Source: Halogeometricum limi
Lineage (GTDB): Archaea > Halobacteriota > Halobacteria > Halobacteriales > Haloferacaceae
Assembly: GCF_900115785.1 (NCBI RefSeq)
Contig: NZ_FOYS01000002.1
Coordinates: forward strand, 62,001-126,000
Direction: 5' to 3'
DNA: 64,000 nt
Made by a program: the position numbers and the translations under genes. Shown in pieces: positions 44,729 to 53,589 of this stretch. The notes under the pieces were generated by a model. That model was not told where the DNA came from. It did not search any database and was given only the letters and a program-made list of their open reading frames with translations. Positions within the stretch are counted from its first letter, which is position 1; every line of letters starts with the position of its first letter.

Positions 44729-45484
44729 TCACGCGTGGTCGACCGTCACCCTGTCGCCGACGGAGAGACCGAACGCGTCGTCGCCGCGCCCGCGGTTGAC
44801 CGCTAACTCGACGTTGCCGTGACTGCCGACGGTGACGACGCGGTCACCGGCGTCGACGGCGGCGTAAGACCGACGGACGGGGACGACCTCACCGTCGACA
44901 GACGCCCGGTCGAGGCCGTCGAGGAGTCGCCCGGGGAGGTTCGTGACGACGTTGCCGAAGTCGTCGACGACGAGGACTTCGCCCGTCGCCGTCTCCTCGT
45001 CCACCGTCGGCGTCGGAAACGTCAGGTCGACGAACTTCTCCGTCGGCGAGAACCGCTCGACGCCGGCGATGGTCGGCGAGTCGTGGACGTCCGCGGCCGC
45101 GGGGGCGAACACGTCGCGCCCGTGGAACGTGTTACTCGCCGTCCCGTCGTCGTCGTACGCCACCTCGTACACGTCGAAGTCGTCGCCGGCTATCTCGCGG
45201 ACGGCCGGGACGACGACGCCGTTGTCGGGGGCGACGAAGGTGTGTCCGGCCGCCTCCACGACGATGGCGGCGCGGTCGGTGCCCACGCCGGGGTCCACGA
45301 CGACGAGGTGCGTCGCCGCCGGGAAGTACGGGAGCACCTCTCGGAGCCAGAACGCCGTCGCTCGCACGTCCTGTCTGGGGAAGTCGTGCGCCACGTCGAC
45401 GAGGCGGGCGTCGGTTCGCCTGAGCAACACGCCCTTCATCGCGGCGGGGTACGGCGTCCCGAAGTCAGAAGACAGCGTGATCAT
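44729..45484 (-). CDS. SAM hydroxide adenosyltransferase (SAM hydrolase)
   Basis: A 251-residue protein of the DUF62 family, which splits S-adenosylmethionine with water into adenosine and methionine; chlorinases and fluorinases share the fold. Motifs are MITLSSDFGTPYPAAMKGVLLRRTDARLVDVAHDFP, VVDPGVGTDRAAIVVEAAGHTFVAPDNGV and TFHGRDVFAPAAADV. No feature points to a halogenase loop, so hydrolysis is more likely. The ATG at 45484 removes a 10-residue extension. It leads a row of three same-strand genes with the HAD and APH genes. Confidence 0.9.
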   Translation of the reverse strand: MITLSSDFGTPYPAAMKGVLLRRTDARLVDVAHDFPRQDVRATAFWLREVLPYFPAATHLVVVDPGVGTDRAAIVVEAAGHTFVAPDNGVVVPAVREIAGDDFDVYEVAYDDDGTASNTFHGRDVFAPAAADVHDSPTIAGVERFSPTEKFVDLTFPTPTVDEETATGEVLVVDDFGNVVTNLPGRLLDGLDRASVDGEVVPVRRSYAAVDAGDRVVTVGSHGNVELAVNRGRGDDAFGLSVGDRVTVDHA

Positions 45485-45554
45485 CCTACGGTGCTCTCGG
45501 GAAGCGTCCACCATGTCGGTTTCGACCGTCGGCCGAGACGTCGTCTCGAACCGC

Positions 45555-46613
45555 TCAGAGGAGCGTCGCCGCCGCGGGCTCGAACCCGAGTTCGAGGCGG
45601 TCCGCCTCGGGCACCGTCTGCCGTCGCGCGACCACCCGCCGACCGGCCCACCGACAGTACAGGCGCGTCGCCTCGCCGAGGAACTCTGTCGTCTCCACCT
45701 CGACGGTCAGTCGGTTGGGAGTCGCCGCGCCCGACGCTCCGGACGCGGCTTCGACCGCCGAGAACTGCTCCGGGCGGACGCAGAACCGCACGCTGTCGCC
45801 CGTCGATGCCGCCGACGGCGGGAGTTCGAACCGGGCGTCGGCGACGCGGACGACGGTCGATTCGTCCCTCGACGCGACCACCTCGCCCTCGAAGACGTTG
45901 TTGTCGCCGACGAACGTGGCGACGAACTCCGTCTCGGGGCGGTGGTAGACGTCCTGCGGCGTCCCCACCTGTTCGACCCGCCCGCCGTTCATCACGGCGA
46001 CGCGGTCGGAGACGGCGAGCGCCTCTTCTTGGTCGTGCGTGACGTACAGCGTCGTCACGCCGAGCGTCTGTTGAATCTCTTTGACGCTCCGCCGGAGTTG
46101 CTCGCGGAGGCGGGCGTCCAGCGCGCTCATCGGTTCGTCGAGGAGGAGGACGCGAGGTTCGGGCGCGAGTGCGCGGGCGAGGGCGACGCGTTGCTGTTGG
46201 CCGCCCGAGAGTTCGTCCGGGTCGCGTCCGCCCATCCCCGCTAAGTCGACCATCGACAGGAGGTCGGAGACGCGTTCCTCGACGGTCGCTCCGGCGGGAG
46301 GCTCGCGGAACTTCAGCCCGTAGGCGACGTTCTCGCGGACGTTCATGTGCGGGAACAGCGCGTAGTTCTGAAACACGAGTCCAACGTCGCGGTCCTCCGT
46401 CGGCGTGTCGCTCACGTTCTCGCCGCCGAACCGAACGACGCCGTCGGTGGGCGTCTCCAGTCCGGCGACGAGACGGAGCGTCGTCGTCTTGCCACACCCG
46501 GACGGGCCGACGAGCGTGAAGAACTCGCCGTCTCGAATCGACAGCGACACCTCCGAGAGCGCCGCCGCTCCGCCGTACGACTTCCGGACGGCGTCGAGTT
46601 CGAGGTCAACCAC
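45555..46613 (-). CDS. Orphan ABC importer ATPase (spermidine/iron/thiamine type)
   Basis: A 352-residue ATPase of the CUT/FbpC/PotA type. Walker A is VGPSGCGKTTTLRLVAG, the signature is LSGGQQQRVALARALAP, Walker B is VLLLDEPMSALDAR and the H-loop is YVTHDQEEAL. After residue 230 there is a TOBE-like domain (PPSAASTGDSVRFCVRPEQF and EFLGEATRLYC). It starts with GTG at 46613. No permease or binding-protein gene lies nearby, so it may energise a transporter encoded elsewhere. Confidence 0.9.
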   Translation of the reverse strand: MVDLELDAVRKSYGGAAALSEVSLSIRDGEFFTLVGPSGCGKTTTLRLVAGLETPTDGVVRFGGENVSDTPTEDRDVGLVFQNYALFPHMNVRENVAYGLKFREPPAGATVEERVSDLLSMVDLAGMGGRDPDELSGGQQQRVALARALAPEPRVLLLDEPMSALDARLREQLRRSVKEIQQTLGVTTLYVTHDQEEALAVSDRVAVMNGGRVEQVGTPQDVYHRPETEFVATFVGDNNVFEGEVVASRDESTVVRVADARFELPPSAASTGDSVRFCVRPEQFSAVEAASGASGAATPNRLTVEVETTEFLGEATRLYCRWAGRRVVARRQTVPEADRLELGFEPAAATLL

Positions 46614-46767
46614 GGCGTCTCTCCTCCCTCGAATGGCCGACGCTCGCGGCGTCGGAGAGCGAGCGTGGACCGAGGTGGGCCGACATCGTCTCTGTTCACT
46701 CACCACCCGAAGATAACGGCGTCGAATACGGAACGCCGTCTCTCGGCCGTCGGCGTCGAGGTTCGAC

Positions 46768-48159
46768 TCAGTCGGCGGACGCCGCGTTGCTCGCCGCTCG
46801 AAACAGGCCGCGGCTCGCGGAGTAGCGATAGAAGACGAACAGGCCGACGGCGGCGGCGACGTTCGAGAGCGTGACGGCCCAGAAGACGGCGTGGACGCCC
46901 ATCCCGAGGACGTAGACGCCGACGAGGGCGATGGGCAGGCGGACCGCCCAGTACTGCACGAGCGTCGAGTACATGCTCAGGTCGGTGCGTCCGGCCCCGC
47001 TGAACCCCGCTTCGATGACGTAGATGAACGCGAACGCCCAGTAGCCGTACGCGAGGATGCGAAGGTAGTCGACGGTGAGAGAAAGCGTCTCCGCGCCGAT
47101 TTCGGGGATGAACGTCCGTGCGATGAGGTCCGGCATCGCCCACTGGGTGAGGCCGACGAGGCTCAATCCGACGGCGCCGACGAGGACGCCGACGCGGGTG
47201 GCCGCCGCGGCACGCTCTGGTGCGTCGGCACCCACGTTCTGCCCGACCATGCTCGTCGTCGCCGCGGAGAGTCCCTGAATCGGGACGAACGCGACGGTTG
47301 CGAGGCGCGCGCCGACGGTGTACGCCGCGAGCGCCGCCGCCCCGCCCGTGAGCGTCACGAGAGATATCATCACCGCGCGGGCCACCTGCCGTCCGGCGTT
47401 CTTCAGCGCGATGGGCGTCCCCGTGCGGACGATGTCCGCGAACGCCCCGGCGTCGAACCAGAACGCGTCCCGAGAGAGCGAGAACGCGGTTCGGCCGCGG
47501 AGGGCGATGCCGAGAGCGAGGAGGCCGCCGCCGGCGTAGCCCACGCCGGTGGCGATGGCGGCACCGAACACGCCCCACTCGGGGAACACCCACAGGCCGA
47601 AAATGAAGAACGGGTCCAAGACGACGTTCAGTCCGACGGCGGTCAGGTTCACGAGGAGTGCCGCGCGGGTGTCGCCGAAGCCGACGAACCCGCTCTCCAG
47701 TCCGTCGCTCACGCTGGACATGACGAGCGACAGACTCCACCCGAGCATGTACGTCGCGCCCGCGGCGACGACGGTGGTGTTCGGGTAGAGGAGCCTCAGC
47801 GCGGGTTCGGCGGCGAAGTAGACGACGCCGACGAGGACGGTGGAGACGAGGGCCATCAGGACGACGGCGTGGACGGGGAGGCGTCGGGCCCGAGCGTCGT
47901 CGCCGGCACCGACGCGTTGCGACGCGGTGACCTGACTCCCGACGAAGACGGCGGTGATGGGGATGGTCAACAGCGCACCGAGCGGAATCACGAGGCCGAC
48001 GGCCGCGACGGCGTCGGTCCCCAACCGACCGAGCCAGAAGGTGTCTATCACCTGCTGGGCCACGAGGGCGAAGTTCTGCGCGACGAGGGGGAGAGCGAGG
48101 AGAACCAACGTCCGCGGAATCGGTCCGTCGGTGATGTCCTCGGTGGACACGTCCAGCAC
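46768..48159 (-). CDS. MATE-family efflux transporter
   Basis: A 463-residue transporter with about twelve helices in two similar halves. The N-terminus PIPRTLVLLALPLVAQNFALVAQQVIDTFWLGRLGTDAVAAVGLVIPLG and the centre PIALKNAGRQVARAVMISLVTLTGGAAALAAYTVGARL fit the MATE family, which exports cations or drugs in exchange for Na+ or H+. The substrate is unknown. The AT-rich region after its start (48160-48230) holds TATA-like elements. Confidence 0.93.
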   Translation of the reverse strand: MLDVSTEDITDGPIPRTLVLLALPLVAQNFALVAQQVIDTFWLGRLGTDAVAAVGLVIPLGALLTIPITAVFVGSQVTASQRVGAGDDARARRLPVHAVVLMALVSTVLVGVVYFAAEPALRLLYPNTTVVAAGATYMLGWSLSLVMSSVSDGLESGFVGFGDTRAALLVNLTAVGLNVVLDPFFIFGLWVFPEWGVFGAAIATGVGYAGGGLLALGIALRGRTAFSLSRDAFWFDAGAFADIVRTGTPIALKNAGRQVARAVMISLVTLTGGAAALAAYTVGARLATVAFVPIQGLSAATTSMVGQNVGADAPERAAAATRVGVLVGAVGLSLVGLTQWAMPDLIARTFIPEIGAETLSLTVDYLRILAYGYWAFAFIYVIEAGFSGAGRTDLSMYSTLVQYWAVRLPIALVGVYVLGMGVHAVFWAVTLSNVAAAVGLFVFYRYSASRGLFRAASNAASAD

Positions 48160-48254
48160 GATACCGAAGTGACAGATTCGGTGTAGTAATACGTTCCGGT
48201 TGTCTATTCAGTGAACTATCACGACATATGACTACTATCCGCCTCGGTGACCGC

Positions 48255-49118
48255 TCAGGGGTTCGCCTCGCTCTCGTCGTCGTCCGAAACCGTCCCGGGT
48301 GTGCTCGGAACGCTCGGAAGCCAGTCCAAGTCGGCGTCGACGCGGCCGGAGAGAACCGCGTTGACGACGACGCCGACGAGGATGGCGACGCCGCCGAAGT
48401 AGAGCCACGAGAGGAAGATGAGGAGCGCACCGGCCAGCCCGTACAGTTGGACGCTCTCCGAGAGGGTGACGTAGACGCGGAAGACGACGCCCGAGACGGT
48501 CCACGCGCCTGCCGCGATGAACGCGCCGGGGAGCGCCTCCGTCAGCGTCTGGTCGACGCCGGGAAAGAGGTAGTACATCGGGAGGAAAAACAGGACGAGC
48601 GACGCGAGGATGAGGAGCGCACTCGCGACGGACCACCAGCCACCGGGGAGGGCGATGGAGAGGCCGACGGAGACGAACGAGACGACGATGAGCGCTGTCG
48701 TCACGCCGACGAAGACGAGTATCGTGTCGCGGATACGCCCCCAGAACGACGTCTCTCGCCGCGTCCCGTACACCTCGGCGAACAGGTCCTGAATCGACCG
48801 GAGGCTCTTCAGCGAACTCCAGACGACGATAGCGACGGCCAGCGACAGCGCTCGGAGACGCGCGGACGTCTCCGCGCCGACCATCTTCAGGATTCGTTCG
48901 AACTGCGTCGGTTCGACGTCGACGAGGCGCGAGAGCCCCTGCGAGATGGTCTCGACGCTTCCGAACGTGGCGATTCCGACCACGAGGAGAAACAGCGTCG
49001 GGACGAACGCGTTGAAGACGTAGTACGCGAGGCTGGCCGCGAGCGTCGTGACGTTCTTCTCGTGGCTGACGGCGACGACGGCTTTCGACGTTCTGACGAC
49101 TGACTCTACGCGGGGCAC
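48255..49118 (-). CDS. YihY/BrkB-family membrane protein
   Basis: A 287-residue membrane protein. It has VAVSHEKNVTTLAASLAYYVFNAFVPTLFLLVVGIATFG, then VVWSSLKSLRSIQDLFAEVYGTRRETSFWGRIRDTILVFVG, and LVLFFLPMYYLFPGVDQTLTEALPGAFIAAGAWTVSGVVFRVYV. Six helices are predicted. YihY/BrkB members are widespread but not well characterised. GTG at 49118 is chosen because an upstream TTG at 49148 would add only a short charged tail. Confidence 0.88.
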   Translation of the reverse strand: MPRVESVVRTSKAVVAVSHEKNVTTLAASLAYYVFNAFVPTLFLLVVGIATFGSVETISQGLSRLVDVEPTQFERILKMVGAETSARLRALSLAVAIVVWSSLKSLRSIQDLFAEVYGTRRETSFWGRIRDTILVFVGVTTALIVVSFVSVGLSIALPGGWWSVASALLILASLVLFFLPMYYLFPGVDQTLTEALPGAFIAAGAWTVSGVVFRVYVTLSESVQLYGLAGALLIFLSWLYFGGVAILVGVVVNAVLSGRVDADLDWLPSVPSTPGTVSDDDESEANP

Positions 49119-49229
49119 ACGTCGCGGTACGGCGCGGCCGTGTATCAACCGTCGCAGCTGTCGCGTTCGGTGACTGTCTCCCGAACGGCTACAACGGTTA
49201 TGTGTCGGCCGAGGGTCTACTGATGTGCA

Positions 49230-49448
49230 ATGACCGCACTCACAGCGCTCACGGCCGGTGTCGCAGTCGCGTCGCTCGCAGTCCCCCTGCAGGGTGGAGG
49301 ACTGCTCCCACTCGCCATCGCGTTCATCGTGCTGGCCATCGTCGCGGGGCTCGCGGGATTCCGCGGAGTCGCGGGACTGTCGATGAGCGCCGCGAGACTC
49401 CTCATCGTGGTGTTCCTCGTACTGGCCATCCTCACGTTCTTCCTCTAG
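49230..49448 (+). CDS. DUF1328-like membrane protein
   Basis: A 72-residue protein with two or three helices: TAGVAVASLAVPL, LAIAFIVLAIVAGLAGFRGVAG and AARLLIVVFLVLAILTFFL. The FVLAIVAGLAGFRGVAG-type segment fits DUF1328. It lies divergently from the BrkB gene with an 111-bp shared promoter region. The function is unknown. Confidence 0.8.
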   Translation: MTALTALTAGVAVASLAVPLQGGGLLPLAIAFIVLAIVAGLAGFRGVAGLSMSAARLLIVVFLVLAILTFFL

Positions 49449-49562
49449 CTCGGCCCGCAGGAGGCGACGCGGTCCGTCCGCCGTCGTCGTCGTCTGATGT
49501 CTCGCCTCCGCGCTCTCCTCGCGCCGTCAGGCTTATTCGGGCGTTCCGTGAACCGAGAGCCA

Positions 49563-50018
49563 ATGAACCGACCACTCGCCGCAGTCGCGGGCGGACTCTC
49601 GGGAACGACCGTCCTGACGGTCCTGCTCCTCTTGTTCGAAGTAGAGACGCGGTCGCAGATAGGCATGTTCGAGGTCGTCGCACGCTTCGTGGGCGTCCCC
49701 GACAGCACCACCGTCGGCTTCCTCCTGTTCGTCACCGCGGGCGTCCTCGCGTGGCCGCTTCTGTTCGTCGCTCTCGAAGAGCGCATCCCAGGCGACGACC
49801 CGGCGCTGAAAGGGATGGCGCTCGGCGTCGCCCTCTGGATACCGTTCGTCGTCCTCGGCCGCGGCGAACTCGCCGGCGCAATCGTGTTCGCGTTCGGCGG
49901 CCTTACCCTCGTCGCACACCTCGCGTACGGCTACGTCACGGGAGCGGTGTACGCCCGACTGGCCGGTCGCGAACCGGCGACCGAAGTGTTCGGCGACGGG
50001 ACGGAACTACGTGGCTGA
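49563..50018 (+). CDS. DUF6789-like membrane protein
   Basis: A 151-residue protein with four helices: MNRPLAAVAGGLSGTTVLTVLLLLF, TVGFLLFVTAGVLAWPLLFVAL, MALGVALWIPFVVLGRGELAGAIVFAFGG and LTLVAHLAYGYVTGAVYARLAG. It is followed by a cytochrome oxidase gene, a common arrangement in haloarchaea, so an accessory role in respiration is possible. ATG at 49563 is preferred over the 22-residue longer form. Confidence 0.75.
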   Translation: MNRPLAAVAGGLSGTTVLTVLLLLFEVETRSQIGMFEVVARFVGVPDSTTVGFLLFVTAGVLAWPLLFVALEERIPGDDPALKGMALGVALWIPFVVLGRGELAGAIVFAFGGLTLVAHLAYGYVTGAVYARLAGREPATEVFGDGTELRG

Positions 50019-50109
50019 CCCGGACAGTTCTCGGAAGTTGAGGACGGCCTTCGCACTTATAATGTGACCGTCCTAACGGTTTCTTACGCGCCTCGCGCGC
50101 AGGTTGATA

Positions 50110-52122
50110 ATGTCTCTGCCGCTCGCTTCACTCCTCGTCCTCGCCAGCGTGCTTCTCGGCGGACTCGCCTACCGGCACCGCGACGAGGTACTCGACGGTC
50201 TTCGGATGGTATCGCCCCGAGACGACGCCGCACTCAGGACGGACGGCGGCGAACGTCCGGACGAACGGCGCTCCGACGGCGGTCATCGCACGGACGGCGG
50301 TGACGCGCACGACGCTCGCGCCGACGAGTCCGCGCCGGACGGCGGCCGCACCCAGCAGATAATCGGTGCGATATACGGCCGCGAACACAAGACGAGCAAA
50401 CCCTACGGGCTGATGCGGTGGGTGACGAGCGTCGACCACAAGGACATCGGCATCCTCTATCTCCTGTTCGGCCTCGCGGCCGGTCTCTGGGGGGCGACGG
50501 ACGCGATGATGATTCGCACCGAACTGTTCACCCCCAGCACCGACGTCTGGGACGCCGACACGTACAACGCGCTGTTCACGACGCACGGACTGACGATGCT
50601 GTTCTTCTTCGTCACGCCCGTCTTCACCGGCCTCGCGAACTACTTTCTCCCCTTGCTCATCGACGCCGACGACATGGCGTTCCCGCGCATCAACGCCATC
50701 GCGTTCTGGCTCTTGCCGCCCTCTATCGTCCTGGTTCGCGCGGGCCTCCTGACGGAGGTGTTGGCGAAGGCCATCGACGCCGTCGGCCCGCGAATCGAGT
50801 TCCTCTACGCGCTCGAACCGCCGACGCCCGGGTGGACGCTGTACACCCCGCTGACGACGGGTCTGGCGAACCCGCAGGTGGACTTGCTCATCCTCGGACT
50901 CCACCTCTCGGGCCTCGCGACGGTGATGGGGGCGATAAACATCATCGTCACCATCTTCACCGAACGCGGCGACGACGTCAGTTGGTCGAACATGGACATC
51001 TTCTCGTGGTCGCTCCTGACGACCAGCGGAATCATCCTCTTCGCCTTCCCCATCCTCGGCAGTGCGCTGTTGATGCTGCTTCTCGACCGGAACTTCGGAA
51101 CGACGTTCTTCGCCGTCGAGGCCGGCGGTGCCATCCTCTGGCAACACCTGTTCTGGTTCTTCGGCCACCCCGAGGTGTACATCCTCGTCCTCCCGGCGTT
51201 CGGGTTGACGAGCCAGATTCTGCCGAAGTTCTCCGGCCGCCGACTGTTCGGCTTCAAGTTCATCGTCTACTCCACGCTCGCCATCGCCGTCCTCTCGTTC
51301 GGCGTCTGGGCGCACCACATGTTCGCGACGGGCATCGACCCGCGACTCCGCGCATCGTTCATGGTCGTCACCCTCGCCATCGCCGTCCCGAGTGCGGTGA
51401 AGACGTTCAACTGGATGGCGACGCTGTGGAACGGCAACGTCCGCCTCGAAGCGCCGATGCAGTTCCTCCTCGGCGGTATCGGCCTGTTCGTCGTCGGCGG
51501 CGTGACGGGTATCTTCCTCGCTTCCATCCCCGTGGACCTCGTCCTCCACGGCACGTACTACGTCGTCGCGCACTTCCACTTCATCGTCGTCGGCATCATC
51601 GCGTTCTCGATGTTCGCGGCGTCGTACTACTGGTATCCGCTCTTCACGGGCCGGATGTACGACAAGCGCCTCGCGACGCTGCACTCGATACTCAGCATCG
51701 GCGGCGTCCTCGTGACGTTCATGCCGTTGTTCCTCGTCGGCCTGATGGGCCTGCCGCGCCGGTCCGCGCAGTACCCGGCCGAGTTCACGCTCCTCCAACA
51801 GATAGCCACCGTCGGCGCGTTCGTCCTCGCCCTCGGGGTCGGCGTCTGGTTGTTCAACATGGTCAACTCGTTCCGGACCGGGCCGGTCATCCGCGACCCG
51901 GACCCGTGGAACCTGAAGGAGTCCGGGCAGTTCTCCCGCGAGTGGCAGTGGTTCGAGCGCCGACTGTCGAGTGACCTCACCAGTTCGACGAAACTGCTCG
52001 GCGACGGCGGCACGGTCATCGACGAAGACGGTGCGCCGGGGTCGGAGACGCAGACTGACACGGAGAAATCCGAGACGCCGGAGACGGAGGCGGCGGACGA
52101 CACCGACGCCTCGACGCCGTGA
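50110..52122 (+). CDS. coxA: Haem-copper terminal oxidase subunit I
   Basis: A 670-residue oxidase subunit I with about twelve helices after a long hydrophilic region (about residues 30-95, acidic, repeating DGG). Haem and copper ligands are visible: His159 (GLTMLFF region), His353 with Glu355 and Tyr357 in FFGHPEVYI, His402 and His403 (WAHHMFATG), His488 and His490 (AHFHFIVV). The HPEV glutamate marks an A-type enzyme with a D-channel. No subunit II, III or cytochrome b gene is adjacent, so the partners are elsewhere. A TATA-like TTATAATG lies near 50056-50063. Confidence 0.95.
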   Translation: MSLPLASLLVLASVLLGGLAYRHRDEVLDGLRMVSPRDDAALRTDGGERPDERRSDGGHRTDGGDAHDARADESAPDGGRTQQIIGAIYGREHKTSKPYGLMRWVTSVDHKDIGILYLLFGLAAGLWGATDAMMIRTELFTPSTDVWDADTYNALFTTHGLTMLFFFVTPVFTGLANYFLPLLIDADDMAFPRINAIAFWLLPPSIVLVRAGLLTEVLAKAIDAVGPRIEFLYALEPPTPGWTLYTPLTTGLANPQVDLLILGLHLSGLATVMGAINIIVTIFTERGDDVSWSNMDIFSWSLLTTSGIILFAFPILGSALLMLLLDRNFGTTFFAVEAGGAILWQHLFWFFGHPEVYILVLPAFGLTSQILPKFSGRRLFGFKFIVYSTLAIAVLSFGVWAHHMFATGIDPRLRASFMVVTLAIAVPSAVKTFNWMATLWNGNVRLEAPMQFLLGGIGLFVVGGVTGIFLASIPVDLVLHGTYYVVAHFHFIVVGIIAFSMFAASYYWYPLFTGRMYDKRLATLHSILSIGGVLVTFMPLFLVGLMGLPRRSAQYPAEFTLLQQIATVGAFVLALGVGVWLFNMVNSFRTGPVIRDPDPWNLKESGQFSREWQWFERRLSSDLTSSTKLLGDGGTVIDEDGAPGSETQTDTEKSETPETEAADDTDASTP

Positions 52123-52258
52123 CGCGATCTCACTGATTCTCGACGCTCCGTCGCTGTTTTCGCGCGGTTCAGACTCGGCGGTTCCGACTCGGCGTTCAGA
52201 GTCGACGATTCCGACCGAACGGGGGAGAAGAGAGACGAACGGCGACGCGTGCGACGAG

Positions 52259-52675
52259 TTAGCTCTGGAACGGTTCTTCGTCGCGGTGGTTGTCGGGGTT
52301 GTTTATCTCCTGTGCCTCTCGCTCCATCTGGTCGGTCTCGCGGTCCACCGCGTCGAGGTCGCGACGGTCGCCGTCGGGGTGGACGTCGTCTTCGTCGCCC
52401 GTGCCGGGGACGCGAGATTTGTCGACGAACCGGTGTCGGTCCTCGTCGCCGTCGACGACGAACGCCACGTCCGAGGAGTCGTACAGCGAGAAGAACGACT
52501 CCCAGTCGAGTTCCTTCCCGTCGGCGTCCTCGTCGGTCGTGAAGTTGAGTTCCAACGCGCCGTCGGGGTTCGCGGAGATGACGGGACGCGCCCCAGTCTC
52601 GTCGGCCCACGACTGGATGTCTTCGTGTCCCGAGAGAACCTGCTCACCGTCGTCGCTGTCGGTGTTTTCGCTCAT
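52259..52675 (-). CDS. Conserved haloarchaeal hypothetical protein
   Basis: A 138-residue very acidic soluble protein. Its core, GHEDIQSWADETGARPVISANPDGALELNF, followed by DWESFFSLYDSSDVAFVVDGDEDRHRFVDKSRVPG, is conserved-looking. The C-terminal 40 residues are helical and charged (DAVDRETDQMEREAQEIN). I do not recognise a characterised family. It shares a 218-bp divergent promoter region with the Bat-like regulator, which contains a TATA-like TTATAAAAC near 52747. Confidence 0.75.
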   Translation of the reverse strand: MSENTDSDDGEQVLSGHEDIQSWADETGARPVISANPDGALELNFTTDEDADGKELDWESFFSLYDSSDVAFVVDGDEDRHRFVDKSRVPGTGDEDDVHPDGDRRDLDAVDRETDQMEREAQEINNPDNHRDEEPFQS

Positions 52676-52893
52676 AGCACTCGTTCATGAGTCGGAACGA
52701 GTACCCGTCTCCTGCCTGCAAATGCAAGCTGCCGCCGCCGAAGTGATTTATAAAACAACACGCAGATACAGGCAAAACGTCGTGGCTCCGTCCGAGCGAG
52801 CGGTGCCCGTCGTCCGAAGGCGACCGTTCGGTGGGCCAGACTGTCTCGCGAACGGCCGTCGGCTTCAAACCGCCCCCGGACGTACCGCGGCCT

Positions 52894-53556
52894 ATGACAA
52901 GCATCGCCACCCTCCGGGCGGATGCGGCGGACTTCCTCCTCGGGTCGACGTTTCGTGCGGTTCCATCGCTGAGCGTCGAAGTGCCGCCAGTCGTCGCTCA
53001 CGGCCCGGACTCGCCGTTTCCGTTCCTCGTCACGACGGGGGCCGACCCCGAGTGCGTCGCGGCGGCGTTCGCGGACGACGACTCCGTCCGCGAGGCGACG
53101 CGACTCTCCCCCGTCGACGACGGCGGCTTGTTTCGCGTCTCGTGGAGCGAGACGGTCGAACTCGTCCTCGGGTCGCTCGTCCGGACGGACGCGACGGTGC
53201 TCTCGGTCCGTGGCGTCGACGCCGAGTGGCGATTCCGCGTCCTCGCCCCCGACCGGAACTGTCTCGGCGTGACCTTCGACTTCCTCGCGGACCACGGCGT
53301 CGAGGTGGAACTGGACGGCATCCGCCGTCTCGACGCCGACGCGACGGCCCGGTCGTTCGGCCTCTCGGAGGGGCAACGCGACGCCCTCCTCACCGGCCTC
53401 GAGCACGGCCTGTACGAAGTCCCCCGCGGCACCGACACCTGCGAACTCGCCGACGAGTTCGGTATCACGCACCAGGCCCTCTCCGAACGACTCCGCCGCG
53501 CCCACGGAACGCTCGTCGAAAACGCCCTCGCGTCAGGGTCCCGCGTGTTCAACTGA
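52894..53556 (+). CDS. Bat-like HTH-10 transcriptional regulator
   Basis: A 220-residue protein of the bacterio-opsin-activator-like group. The N-terminal 150 residues form a regulatory domain (ADDDSVREATRLSPVDDGGLFRVSW). The C-terminal HTH-10 motif is typical: LSEGQRDALLTGLEHGLYEVPRGTDTCELADEFGITHQALSERLRRAHGTLVENAL. It probably binds DNA to control a few genes in response to redox or light state. ATG at 52894 was chosen over a 21-residue longer GTG form. Targets are unknown. Confidence 0.85.
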   Translation: MTSIATLRADAADFLLGSTFRAVPSLSVEVPPVVAHGPDSPFPFLVTTGADPECVAAAFADDDSVREATRLSPVDDGGLFRVSWSETVELVLGSLVRTDATVLSVRGVDAEWRFRVLAPDRNCLGVTFDFLADHGVEVELDGIRRLDADATARSFGLSEGQRDALLTGLEHGLYEVPRGTDTCELADEFGITHQALSERLRRAHGTLVENALASGSRVFN

Positions 53557-53589
53557 GCGCCGCGAGCGACGTTCCCGCGAGCGAAGTCC

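Noticed and set aside
44729-45484. Considered a halogenase (chlorinase/fluorinase)
   Set aside because: Only the general DUF62 motifs are seen, and most members are SAM hydrolases; no halogen-specific loop can be identified.
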